From: Micavibrio sp964400125
Lineage (GTDB): Bacteria; Pseudomonadota; Alphaproteobacteria; Micavibrionales; Micavibrionaceae
Reading direction: 5' to 3'
Assembly (NCBI GenBank): GCA_964400125.1
Contig: CAYNSR010000005.1
Span: 62,001-126,000, forward strand
Length of the DNA: 64,000 bases
In this document: positions 1 through 7,832 of the stretch, in pieces
How the letters are laid out: every line of letters starts with the position of its first letter
Position numbering within the stretch: position 1 is the stretch's first letter
Notes under the pieces: generated by a model
Seen by the model: the letters and a program-made list of their open reading frames with translations, nothing else
Database searches by the model: none
What the model was told of the DNA's origin: nothing
Made by a program: the position numbers and the translations under genes

Positions 1-2211
1 AACTTCTGAACAGCGGCTGGCAATCTGGCCTTCGAGTTGCGTAACATCGTCAACGGCCTTACCGGACAAGACACGCAGGCGCTCTGCCTGCGCTTCCAGC
101 GCGCTGCGCACCAGATCGACATCAGCCAGCGCCTTGCGGACGCCTTCGGAAAGGCCGTCACGCTGGATTTCCATCTGTTCGTTGATCGAACGGGAATGCC
201 CGGAAATCTGCCCGGCCAGCGCCGAAATATCCTGGGCCTGACCACGCAGGACACCGCGAATATGTTCGGCAGAATCCTTGGCCTTCTCACTGGCCTCATT
301 TAAATCCGCCACGCGGCGGCGCAACGTATTTTCAATCTCGAGGTGCTTGTGATCGGCATCAGCAACGACATGGACAATATCCTTGAGCGGATCAGCCAGC
401 GCCTGACGCACGGATTCGATTCTGTCCACCATATTGGCCGTGGAAACCGCGATTTTCTCGGATTGCCCTTCCACCGCGCAAGACAGTTTCTCCACCTGTT
501 CGTCCGCCAGCTTGGAAGCTCCTTCGATCTGGGTGCGGCTGCGTTCAAGCATGGTGACAATCGACTGGATATGTTCGACATTGCCCGCCCCGGCGGCGTT
601 CAATTGTTCTATATGCTCGCGCGTCGAATCCATCAACCCTTCGGCCTGCGCTTTTGCCGACCGGGTGGATTGCTCCAGCGATTCAATCGCGCGGCGCACG
701 GCGGAACCGATCGATTCCGCCCCCGTCAGGGCCGTGCCCATCGCTTCGCCCAGCTTGCTTGCGGCGGAAACCCCCGCCTGCTCGATCGTTTCAGCCTCGG
801 CAGTCAGACTTTTTACCGTCATCCGCAGGTTTTCGGCCTGTGTTCCGATGCGGTCTTCCAGCAAATCGGTCTTGCCGACAATCGTTTCTGCCGCATCGTC
901 GAGGTCTTTCAGGCTTGCCTGAATGGTTTCGGCAATCCGTTCGGCCTGACGCGCCACATTGTCGGCCCCCTTGTCGAGCGCGCTGCGGTGGCTTTCGATG
1001 CTTTCGCTGGACTTGGCCATCGCCTCGAGCGTCCGGCTGGTCATGCCGTCCAGATCCTTGATCTGGCCTTCGATGCTGGCCGAAAGGCGGTCCGTCTCGA
1101 GCGCAACTTTTTCCGCCGCACCGGTCAGTCCGGCGGTATGTTCATCAAACTGGCTGGACAATCCGTTCAGCCGGTCCGCGACTTTTTCAACCGCATCGTT
1201 CAGGCTTTCATAACTACCTTCCAGATGAGACTGGATATCCTTGGTTTTGCCGCTGGCGGCATCGGCAGCGCTCAGAATCTTGTCCGCGCCACGGCCCAAT
1301 GCCTGTTCCATTTCATTGGCGCGGGACAGAACCGTCTGCGACGCATCTTCCCATGCCCCGACGCCTGCTTCGGTTTTCTCGCCGATATTCGCCGTGCGGG
1401 TTTCAATCTCTTCCGTGAGGGCACTCAGGCGGGCCGCACGTTCATGCAATGTGTCGGCCAGACGGTCGATATGGAACTCCGTTTTCTTGGAAAGCCCTAC
1501 AAAATCGCGAATTTCCGTGCGCAACCCCATGCGGGCACGCTGGATCGATTTAATAACGGCCTTCGACGACGCCGCCAGCTCCGCCGCCTGACGGCAGAGC
1601 GCTTCGATATCGCGATGCACGACCCGGGAACGTTCCTCGGTCGGGAAGATCAGCGATTGCAATTCACCGCGCAGGGCCTGCGCGTAATGCTGGACGTCGG
1701 CGCTGCGCATCATCGTCGAGATAATCATCCACAGCAAGGCCACGGGTGCCAGAATACCGGCGATCATGCCGCCCAGTTCATGCGGGGCCATACCCGCAAA
1801 CGCCGAAAGGCCGTAACGGCTGAAAACATGGAACACGCAAAGCGCCAGCCAGAACACTGACAGGACGACCCCGCCAATCTGGAGCGCCTTGCTCAACATA
1901 CCCTGCCTGAATTGACCGGCATTCAGCGGCGACAGCATCAGAACGGGCTCGTCATCCACATCTTCGTTGCGGGTGGCGCGAAGGCTGATAACAGGCACAT
2001 CGGGCACAGCCTCCGGGGGGGCGTTGTCAAGATCGGGCGCGGCGGTAATGCGCAGGCTTTTCAGGCCGGATTTGATCCGGTATTCCTGACCGCGACGGGC
2101 CGAAAGCTCGGCCAGGGATTCGCTTAAAGTATTTTCTGAAGATTCAAGTATACTCACTTGATCTTGCTTGTTATCTTGCTCATCTTCTTTCATAGAAAAT
2201 GGGTGCGTCAT
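1..2211 (-). CDS. Membrane-anchored long coiled-coil protein, 3' end beyond the window
   Basis: Read on the minus strand from the ATG at 2211 (an in-frame ATG also lies at 2193), the frame stays open for 737 codons to base 1, so the C-terminus is missing. The first 90 residues are acidic and polar. Two hydrophobic segments follow at roughly residues 105-125 and 140-160 (containing VVLSVFWLALCVF and AGILAPVALLWMII). The rest is a heptad-rich, Glu/Arg/Ala-rich coiled coil with segments such as EIRDFVGLSKKTEF. The architecture, a cytoplasmic head, a membrane hairpin and a very long helical rod, resembles alphaproteobacterial cell-envelope or polarity scaffolds and proteins auto-annotated as apolipoprotein- or kinesin-like. 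I recognise no catalytic domain and assign no function. Long plus-strand ORFs over the same bases are shadows of this gene. Confidence 0.75.
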   Translation of the reverse strand, partial: MTHPFSMKEDEQDNKQDQVSILESSENTLSESLAELSARRGQEYRIKSGLKSLRITAAPDLDNAPPEAVPDVPVISLRATRNEDVDDEPVLMLSPLNAGQFRQGMLSKALQIGGVVLSVFWLALCVFHVFSRYGLSAFAGMAPHELGGMIAGILAPVALLWMIISTMMRSADVQHYAQALRGELQSLIFPTEERSRVVHRDIEALCRQAAELAASSKAVIKSIQRARMGLRTEIRDFVGLSKKTEFHIDRLADTLHERAARLSALTEEIETRTANIGEKTEAGVGAWEDASQTVLSRANEMEQALGRGADKILSAADAASGKTKDIQSHLEGSYESLNDAVEKVADRLNGLSSQFDEHTAGLTGAAEKVALETDRLSASIEGQIKDLDGMTSRTLEAMAKSSESIESHRSALDKGADNVARQAERIAETIQASLKDLDDAAETIVGKTDLLEDRIGTQAENLRMTVKSLTAEAETIEQAGVSAASKLGEAMGTALTGAESIGSAVRRAIESLEQSTRSAKAQAEGLMDSTREHIEQLNAAGAGNVEHIQSIVTMLERSRTQIEGASKLADEQVEKLSCAVEGQSEKIAVSTANMVDRIESVRQALADPLKDIVHVVADADHKHLEIENTLRRRVADLNEASEKAKDSAEHIRGVLRGQAQDISALAGQISGHSRSINEQMEIQRDGLSEGVRKALADVDLVRSALEAQAERLRVLSGKAVDDVTQLEGQIASRCSEV

Positions 2212-2342
2212 CGGTTACCCCCGGTCACGAAGTGTTCAAAAAATCGGCTTTTGGAATGCTTCACATTAAGGCACGAAGCCCCTGACCGCTCAATGAAAAA
2301 TCGGCCCCGTAAAAAAGTTATACACCGGGAGAAACGAACAGG

Positions 2343-3845
2343 TCAGGTTGTGCCCGAAACACTGGCCGGACGGGCGGCTTTCTCGGCCTTCATTCTGTCA
2401 ATATACGCCTTGAGGTCCTTTCTGATCTCCGGAGCCAGAATGTAAAGTCCAATGATATTGGGAAACGCCATCGACAAAATCATCGCATCGGTGAAACGGA
2501 TCACATTGGTCAGGTCCGAAGCGCAACCAATGACCACGAACAGGCAAAAGATGACCTTGAAACCGTTTTCCAGCCAGACATGCTCGCCAAAAATAAACGT
2601 CACCCCCTTGACCCCGTAATAGGCCCAGCCGATCAGCGTCGAATAGGCGAACAGGAACACTGTGAAGGCCAGCAGGTATTTTGCCCCGGGAATGGCCGTT
2701 TCAAAGGCGCGGGAGGTCAACTCCACCCCTTCCATACCGTTTCCGCCCTGATGAACCCCGGAAATGATGATGACCAGCGCCGTCATGGTGCAAATCATCA
2801 CCGTATCGATAAATGGCCCCATCATCGAAGCCACCCCCTGACGTACCGGAATATCGGTCCGGGCGCAGCTTTGGATGATCCCGGCAGAGCCAAGCCCGGC
2901 CTCGTTTGAAAAAGACGCCCGCTTGACGCCAACCAGAATCCCGCCCAGAAACCCGCCAAACCCCGCCGCCGGGGTAAAGGCTTCGCGGAATATCGTCGCA
3001 AAGGCCCCCGGCACATGTTCGATATTCATCAGGATCACAAAAAGACCGGCAATCATGTACAAAATCGCCATAATCGGCACCAGTCTGGCTGAAACGCGGG
3101 CAATCGACTTGATTCCGCCGATAATCACCACCCCCGTCATGATCGCCAGCACGATCCCGAACAACCAGCCATAACCATCCAGAAAACTGGCCCCGGGCCC
3201 CCCGGTCGCGTTCAGGAACTGCATATAGGTCTGGTTGGACTGGAACATGTTCCCGCCGCCCAGCGCCCCGCCAATCAGGCAAACGGCGAAAAGAACGGCC
3301 AGCATCTTGCCGATCGCCGGAAAACCCCGGGCCGCCAGCGCATCCTGCAGGTAATACATCGGGCCGCCGGAAATATCCTGCTTGCCGTCCTCGTTCACAA
3401 AACAGCGTCGATATTTGACCGCCGCCGTGACTTCCGTGAACTTGGTCGACATGCCGATAAAGCCCATGAGGACCATCCACACCGTGGCCCCCGGCCCGCC
3501 GACCGATACCGCAACCGCCACCCCGGCAATGTTGCCCAGCCCCACCGTTCCGGCCAGTGATGCCATCAGGGACTGAAAATTGCTGATCTGCCCGGTGGCT
3601 GCGGGTTCTTCGAATTTGCCGCGCACAACGTCAAAGGCATGTTTGAACAGGCGCAAATTCACGAAGTTGTAGTAAAACGTGAAAAATATCCCCGCCGCCG
3701 CCAGCCACAGCAAAATCACCGGAACGGCCAGATCCATCGGCCCGTCCGTCGCCGGGACCGAGACATTGAAACTGTAGAAAATGACCGCTTCGGAAATATC
3801 CGCGAGCCTGACGAAAAGGTCATTGATTTGTTGGTCGATATTCAT
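2343..3845 (-). CDS. AGCS-family sodium:alanine/glycine symporter
   Basis: A 500-residue polytopic inner-membrane protein of the alanine/glycine:cation symporter family, which imports small neutral amino acids with Na+. The family signature is clear near residue 110 (GTVGLGNIAGVAVAVSVGGP). The length fits the family (about 450-540), and about ten hydrophobic spans are evident. The frame extends 13 codons further up to 3884. The ATG at 3845 is preferred because AGGGA lies just upstream of it and because the longer form would run into the terminator hairpin of the neighbouring gene. It stands alone, so the substrate cannot be inferred from context. Confidence 0.92.
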   Translation of the reverse strand: MNIDQQINDLFVRLADISEAVIFYSFNVSVPATDGPMDLAVPVILLWLAAAGIFFTFYYNFVNLRLFKHAFDVVRGKFEEPAATGQISNFQSLMASLAGTVGLGNIAGVAVAVSVGGPGATVWMVLMGFIGMSTKFTEVTAAVKYRRCFVNEDGKQDISGGPMYYLQDALAARGFPAIGKMLAVLFAVCLIGGALGGGNMFQSNQTYMQFLNATGGPGASFLDGYGWLFGIVLAIMTGVVIIGGIKSIARVSARLVPIMAILYMIAGLFVILMNIEHVPGAFATIFREAFTPAAGFGGFLGGILVGVKRASFSNEAGLGSAGIIQSCARTDIPVRQGVASMMGPFIDTVMICTMTALVIIISGVHQGGNGMEGVELTSRAFETAIPGAKYLLAFTVFLFAYSTLIGWAYYGVKGVTFIFGEHVWLENGFKVIFCLFVVIGCASDLTNVIRFTDAMILSMAFPNIIGLYILAPEIRKDLKAYIDRMKAEKAARPASVSGTT

Positions 3846-3884
3846 GAAAAAATCCCTGTATGTTTTGCGACAGGATAAGCCCAT

Positions 3885-3911
3885 AAAAAAACCCCGTCCA
3901 GACGGGGTTTT
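3885..3911 (-). terminator. Rho-independent terminator of the 3937-4446 gene
   Basis: A GC-rich hairpin (CCCCGTC paired with GACGGGG, extended by A/T pairs, very short loop) is followed on the minus strand by a run of seven T (A-run at 3885-3891). It lies 25 bases past the stop of the minus-strand secreted-protein gene. Confidence 0.8.
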
Positions 3912-3936
3912 CTGTTATTCACAGTCCCAGAAATGC

Positions 3937-4446
3937 TTACTGGCAAACCGGTTTCGAAGGCGGATGACCGGGGAAGAAGGTCGCGGCCCATTTCTGGATA
4001 TCGTCATTGCCCATGGTTGAAACCTTCTGGATACGGGGCATATAGTGATTGCAGAACAGGTCCGGGCGCATTTTGGCGGCATCCAGCGATATTTTGTTCG
4101 CAAACTGAGTCCGCATGACATTCAGTTCACTTTCAGGATTGCCGGAACCCGTCCGCCGGAAATAGCCGATCAGGGTATTTTCGTAGGCCGCGAACAAATG
4201 GGAATGTTTGGCCGTAAATTCACGATAACTCTGATACAGGTTTTTCTGACCGACCGGGGTCATATGCTGACAATTCAGGCCGATGACCATCAATTCACTG
4301 TGAATCCGGATCGCCTGCTCGGCAACGGCTTCCGTCTGGGTATAGCACCCGGAAACGAAATTGGGCCGCACCCTGACCGAGGCCTCGGCAAGGGCCGATT
4401 GGGCCGCCAACGACAGGGCAAGGGCAAAAACAGCCAGAAATTTCAT
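3937..4446 (-). CDS. Small secreted protein of unknown function
   Basis: 169 residues beginning with a clear Sec signal peptide (MKFLAVFALALSLAAQSALA, cleavage after AxA), giving a mature periplasmic protein of about 149 residues. The mature part is mostly helical in appearance and has four cysteines (FVSGCYTQ, LNCQHM, LFCNHY, terminal VCQ), so two disulfides are possible. I do not recognise a named domain. A terminator follows directly, so it is probably monocistronic. Confidence 0.8.
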   Translation of the reverse strand: MKFLAVFALALSLAAQSALAEASVRVRPNFVSGCYTQTEAVAEQAIRIHSELMVIGLNCQHMTPVGQKNLYQSYREFTAKHSHLFAAYENTLIGYFRRTGSGNPESELNVMRTQFANKISLDAAKMRPDLFCNHYMPRIQKVSTMGNDDIQKWAATFFPGHPPSKPVCQ

Positions 4447-4543
4447 GAAATCTTTCCTTTAACGACACACCCGATATTCAGGTTTTATAGGGTTTTGGGG
4501 ATGATGCGCAAGCTTAATCTGACGGACGATCCACGGGAAACAT

Positions 4544-4593
4544 TGTGGATAATCCCCGGAGATAACAGCCTTTTATCCACAAAGTTATCCACA
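4544..4593. promoter_or_regulatory. Cluster of three perfect DnaA boxes
   Basis: TTATCCACA occurs at 4573-4581 and 4585-4593, and its reverse complement TGTGGATAA at 4544-4552. Three exact consensus boxes within 50 bp is far above chance. The rightmost box overlaps the stop codon of the RNase H-like gene. The site could be a DnaA titration or regulatory cluster, or part of a replication origin. No DNA-unwinding element is obvious beside it. Confidence 0.6.
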
Positions 4594-5028
4594 GGATGCT
4601 TCGCGCGACAGCCTGTGGGCGCGGCTCATATTTAGATTGGCATGATCGCCAGTCAGGACGAAACTGACGCTGGCCAAGCGGTTTCTGGCCTCCACGGCGC
4701 TGGCGAAGGCACGCTCCAGATCCCTTGCGTCCTCACGCCCCCGCATTGGGAGAATTCCCTTTTCTATCGCTGTCATGGCCGACTGGCAGTCCATATGGAG
4801 TACCGCACGGCTCCCCTCCGGCAAGGTTTTCATGGCCGCCGCCGCAGCACTCAGCTCGGCCAGTTCGGACCCGTGATTGAAGGAATTCTTAAGTGGCGGT
4901 AACCTCAGCGCCTGCGTTTCCTCACGCCCGCCGGGGTAGCGGACAACCCATCCCGCCCCGGCAACCTGCGTTGCCTGCCGGTAACTGCCATCGCACCAGA
5001 TATGGATTGGCTCTTCCGCTTTGCTCAT
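4585..5028 (-). CDS. Ribonuclease H-like (RNase HI fold) protein
   Basis: 147 residues. Motifs match the RNase HI fold: first strand IHIWCDGSYR with Asp, then a GAGWVVR strand, a helix with Glu (GSELAELSA), and the second Asp in VLHMDCQSA. The C-terminal part (TGDHANLNMSRAHRLSREA) would supply the His and last acidic position in a modified form, so the fourth catalytic residue is not certain. RNase HI cleaves the RNA strand of RNA/DNA hybrids. The start at 5028 (MSKAEE) has GGGGTCCGGA upstream; the frame is open to 5094. Canonical RNase HI has about 150 residues, so this is a full-length but divergent member. Confidence 0.7.
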   Translation of the reverse strand: MSKAEEPIHIWCDGSYRQATQVAGAGWVVRYPGGREETQALRLPPLKNSFNHGSELAELSAAAAAMKTLPEGSRAVLHMDCQSAMTAIEKGILPMRGREDARDLERAFASAVEARNRLASVSFVLTGDHANLNMSRAHRLSREASCG

Positions 5029-5126
5029 TCCGGACCCCTTTTTTAGAAACGTGATGCAGGAATAATAATTACCAGAATCAACAGAATGCCGCAACCATTT
5101 TGTCCCGGGAATGAGGGGTTTTAAGT

Positions 5127-5285
5127 GTCTATTTCAAAACGCCGTCCCCGGCGTCATTCCCCGAATTTTTGCTTGCAAAAATTCTAGGGGAACCCATGAG
5201 TATCAGTATCTTATGGGTTGCCTTAGAATTTTCCTTGCGGAAAATTCAGGCAATGACGATGCAATTTATGCGTTTTGAAACAGCC
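5127..5285 (+). repeat. MITE-like palindromic repeat, copy A
   Basis: About 159 bp bounded by imperfect inverted ends (GTCTATTTCAAAAC and GTTTTGAAACAGCC). Inside are two perfect or near-perfect small palindromes, GAATTTTTGC/GCAAAAATTC and GAATTTTCC/GGAAAATTC. A nearly identical copy in opposite orientation lies at 54779-54941, and a shortened relative at 26731-26786. No ORF in it looks real. It sits in the intergenic space between divergent genes. Confidence 0.85.
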
Positions 5286-5360
5286 CCTAAGGAAACCCCC
5301 GCATTTCCTGTAAACACCGTAAAGATTGATTTGAATGCCACGGCTATGCTTTAAACCTGC

Positions 5361-6692
5361 ATGACCAACGCGCAGACGAAAAAACTCTATATCAAAACCT
5401 GGGGCTGTCAGATGAATGTTTATGACAGCAACCGGATGGCGGATATTTTGCATCCGCTGGGCTACCGCGCCGTTGATACGCCGGACGATGCGGATATGGT
5501 GATCCTGAACACCTGCCATATCAGGGAAAAAGCAACAGACAAGGTATTTTCGGACCTCGGGCGGATGCGGGAACACAAGGAAATCCGTAAATCCAAGGGC
5601 AAAAAAACCCTGATCGCGGTCGCCGGTTGCGTGGCGCAGGCGGAAGGCGAGGTCATCCTGTCCCGCGCCCCTTATGTCGATATGATCTTCGGTCCACAAA
5701 GCTATCACGAATTGCCGGAGATGATTATCAAGGCCACCGGGGAACGCATCATCAATACCAGCCTTGCCACAGATTCAAAATTCGACACCCTGCCCGAAGA
5801 CCACGCCACGCAAAACGGGCCTGCGGCGTTTTTATCGATTCAGGAAGGCTGCGATAAATTCTGCACTTTCTGCGTCGTGCCCTATACACGCGGTGCCGAA
5901 TATTCCCGCCCGGCTGAAAAAATCATGGATGAGGCCAGACACCTGCGCGATCGCGGCGTCGTAGAAATCACCCTGCTCGGCCAGAACGTCAATGCATGGC
6001 ATGGCGATGGCGCTGCGGGCTTTGCCGACCTGATTGCAAAAATCGCCGCGATTGAAGGGATTGAACGTGTTCGCTACATGACGTCGCACCCGCGCGATGT
6101 CGATCAGGCCCTGATTGATGCGCATCGCGATATTCCGCAACTGATGCCCTTCCTGCATCTTCCGGTGCAAAGCGGATCGGACGAGATTTTAAAGGCGATG
6201 AACAGGAAACATAGCGCCGATCATTTCCGCGACCTGATTGCCGGGTTCCGCAAGGCCCGCCCGGACATTGCCCTGTCTTCGGATTTTATCGTCGGCTTCC
6301 CCGGCGAAACGGAAAAGCATTTCGAAGAAACGATGCAATTGATCCGTGATATCGGCTTCAGCGTTTCCTATTCCTTCAAATACAGCGCCCGCCCCGGGAC
6401 CCCCGCGGCCAACATGCAAAATCTTGTCCCGGAAAAAGTAAAAGATGAACGCCTTGCGCGGATGCAGGATTTATTGTTCAGCCAGCATTCCGCGATCAAT
6501 CACAGCTTCATCGGACAAACGATCGATGTACTGATGGATGGCTATGGCCGCGAAGAAAACCAGCTCCATGGCCGCACCCCGCATTATCAGGCCATCCATG
6601 TCAGCACCGACCGCGCCAACCTCGGCAAAACCCTCCCCGTCACCATCACAGGGGCGAGCGCGACGTCTTTGAGTGGGGTAATTGCGTCATGA
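5361..6692 (+). CDS. miaB: tRNA-2-methylthio-N6-dimethylallyladenosine synthase MiaB
   Basis: A 443-residue radical-SAM methylthiotransferase that adds a methylthio group to i6A37 of tRNAs reading UNN codons. The N-terminal MTTase domain has three cluster-binding Cys (C16 in WGCQMN, C52 in NTCHIRE, C90 in AGCVAQ). The radical SAM CxxxCxxC is C164-C168-C171 (GCDKFCTFCVVP). A C-terminal TRAM-like region follows (INHSFIGQTIDVLMDG). Length is normal. The ATG at 5361 has no strong Shine-Dalgarno; upstream lies repeat copy A, so the promoter must be between 5286 and 5360 or inside the repeat. Confidence 0.97.
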   Translation: MTNAQTKKLYIKTWGCQMNVYDSNRMADILHPLGYRAVDTPDDADMVILNTCHIREKATDKVFSDLGRMREHKEIRKSKGKKTLIAVAGCVAQAEGEVILSRAPYVDMIFGPQSYHELPEMIIKATGERIINTSLATDSKFDTLPEDHATQNGPAAFLSIQEGCDKFCTFCVVPYTRGAEYSRPAEKIMDEARHLRDRGVVEITLLGQNVNAWHGDGAAGFADLIAKIAAIEGIERVRYMTSHPRDVDQALIDAHRDIPQLMPFLHLPVQSGSDEILKAMNRKHSADHFRDLIAGFRKARPDIALSSDFIVGFPGETEKHFEETMQLIRDIGFSVSYSFKYSARPGTPAANMQNLVPEKVKDERLARMQDLLFSQHSAINHSFIGQTIDVLMDGYGREENQLHGRTPHYQAIHVSTDRANLGKTLPVTITGASATSLSGVIAS

Positions 6693-6737
6693 AAAAGATT
6701 TATATGACACCATTTGCGAATAACAAAATACCAAAAC

Positions 6738-6763
6738 GTAACCCCCGTCTGCGCGGGGGTTAC
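6738..6763. repeat. Hairpin between miaB and tdh
   Basis: GTAACCCCC and GGGGGTTAC form a perfect 9-bp stem with an 8-base loop. No T-tract follows on either strand, so it is more likely an mRNA-stabilising or attenuating hairpin than a classical terminator. Confidence 0.5.
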
Positions 6764-6801
6764 GATGGAGAATATAACGAAGTATTTAAGGACAAAGAGA
6801 C

Positions 6802-7830
6802 ATGAAATCACTCGCCAAACTAAAATCCGAACCCGGAATCTGGATGCAGGACAATCCTGTCCCCTCCATCGGTCCCAACGACGTCAAAATCAAAATCAAA
6901 AAATCTGCCATCTGCGGCACGGATTTGCACATTTATAAATGGGACGACTGGGCGCAGAAAACCATTCCGGTGCCGATGGTCGTCGGCCATGAATATGTCG
7001 GCGTCATCGCGGAGCTGGGGTCCGAAGTCAAACACCTGAAAATCGGGCAGCGCGTTTCTGGTGAGGGGCATATCGTATGCGGTCATTGCCGCAATTGCCG
7101 CGCCGGGAAACGGCATCTTTGCCCGAATACCAAGGGCGTCGGCGTCAACCGCCCGGGCAGCTTCGCGGAATATCTTTCTCTCCCGGTCGAAAATGTTTTT
7201 CCCATCCCGGATGATATCGACGACGAAATCGCCTCCATTTTCGATCCCTTCGGCAATGCCGTGCATACCGCGCTGTCTTTCGATCTCGTCGGCGAAGACG
7301 TCCTGATTACGGGCGCGGGGCCCATCGGCTGCATGGCGGTGGCCATCTGTAAACATGTCGGGGCGCGCCATGTAGTGATAACCGATGTGAACCCCTACCG
7401 ACTCGCGCTAGCCGAAAAACTTGGCGCAACCCGCGCGGTCGATATTTCGAAACAAAACCTGCTCGACGTCATGCGTGACCTCGACATGAAGGAAGGATTC
7501 GATGTCGGGCTTGAAATGTCCGGCGTCGAGAGCGCGTTCCAGCAAATGGTCAACACCATGATTAACGGCGGCAAGATCGCCCTGCTCGGCATTCCTCCCG
7601 GCGGCAAGATGGATATCGACTGGAATCAGGTGATTTTCAAAGGCCTGATTATCAAGGGCATCTATGGCCGCGAAATGTACGAAACATGGTACAAAATGAC
7701 CGCCATGTTGCAATCCGGCCTCGATATTCGTCCGGTGATTACGCACCGCATTAGAATCGATGATTACATCGACGGCTTCGAGGCAATGAAATCCGGCCAG
7801 TGCGGCAAGGTCGTGATGGACTGGGAATAA
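6802..7830 (+). CDS. tdh: L-threonine 3-dehydrogenase
   Basis: A 342-residue zinc-dependent medium-chain dehydrogenase that oxidises L-threonine to 2-amino-3-ketobutyrate with NAD+. Visible are the catalytic zinc ligand region AICGTDLHIYKWDDW, GHEYVGVI, the structural-zinc Cys cluster CGHCRNCRAGKRHLC, and the Rossmann glycine motif GAGPIGCMAV. Length matches E. coli Tdh (341). The usual partner kbl is not next to it; the following gene is an exchanger starting 2 bp after the stop. The product could feed glycine to the glycine cleavage operon at 12.2-16.6 kb. Confidence 0.96.
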   Translation: MKSLAKLKSEPGIWMQDNPVPSIGPNDVKIKIKKSAICGTDLHIYKWDDWAQKTIPVPMVVGHEYVGVIAELGSEVKHLKIGQRVSGEGHIVCGHCRNCRAGKRHLCPNTKGVGVNRPGSFAEYLSLPVENVFPIPDDIDDEIASIFDPFGNAVHTALSFDLVGEDVLITGAGPIGCMAVAICKHVGARHVVITDVNPYRLALAEKLGATRAVDISKQNLLDVMRDLDMKEGFDVGLEMSGVESAFQQMVNTMINGGKIALLGIPPGGKMDIDWNQVIFKGLIIKGIYGREMYETWYKMTAMLQSGLDIRPVITHRIRIDDYIDGFEAMKSGQCGKVVMDWE

Positions 7831-7832
7831 GA

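Noticed and set aside
343..1860. 505-codon plus-strand open frame
   Set aside because: Shadow of the minus-strand coiled-coil gene; its composition (Arg/His/Phe-rich) is that of antisense to Glu/Ala-rich helices, and no domain is seen.
5169..5354. 61-codon plus-strand ORF in the repeat
   Set aside because: It is made of the palindromic repeat and has no ribosome-binding site or recognisable protein character.
4447..5360. Chromosomal replication origin
   Set aside because: Three DnaA boxes are present, but no AT-rich unwinding region or typical oriC neighbour genes are seen; kept as a finding, not called as oriC.
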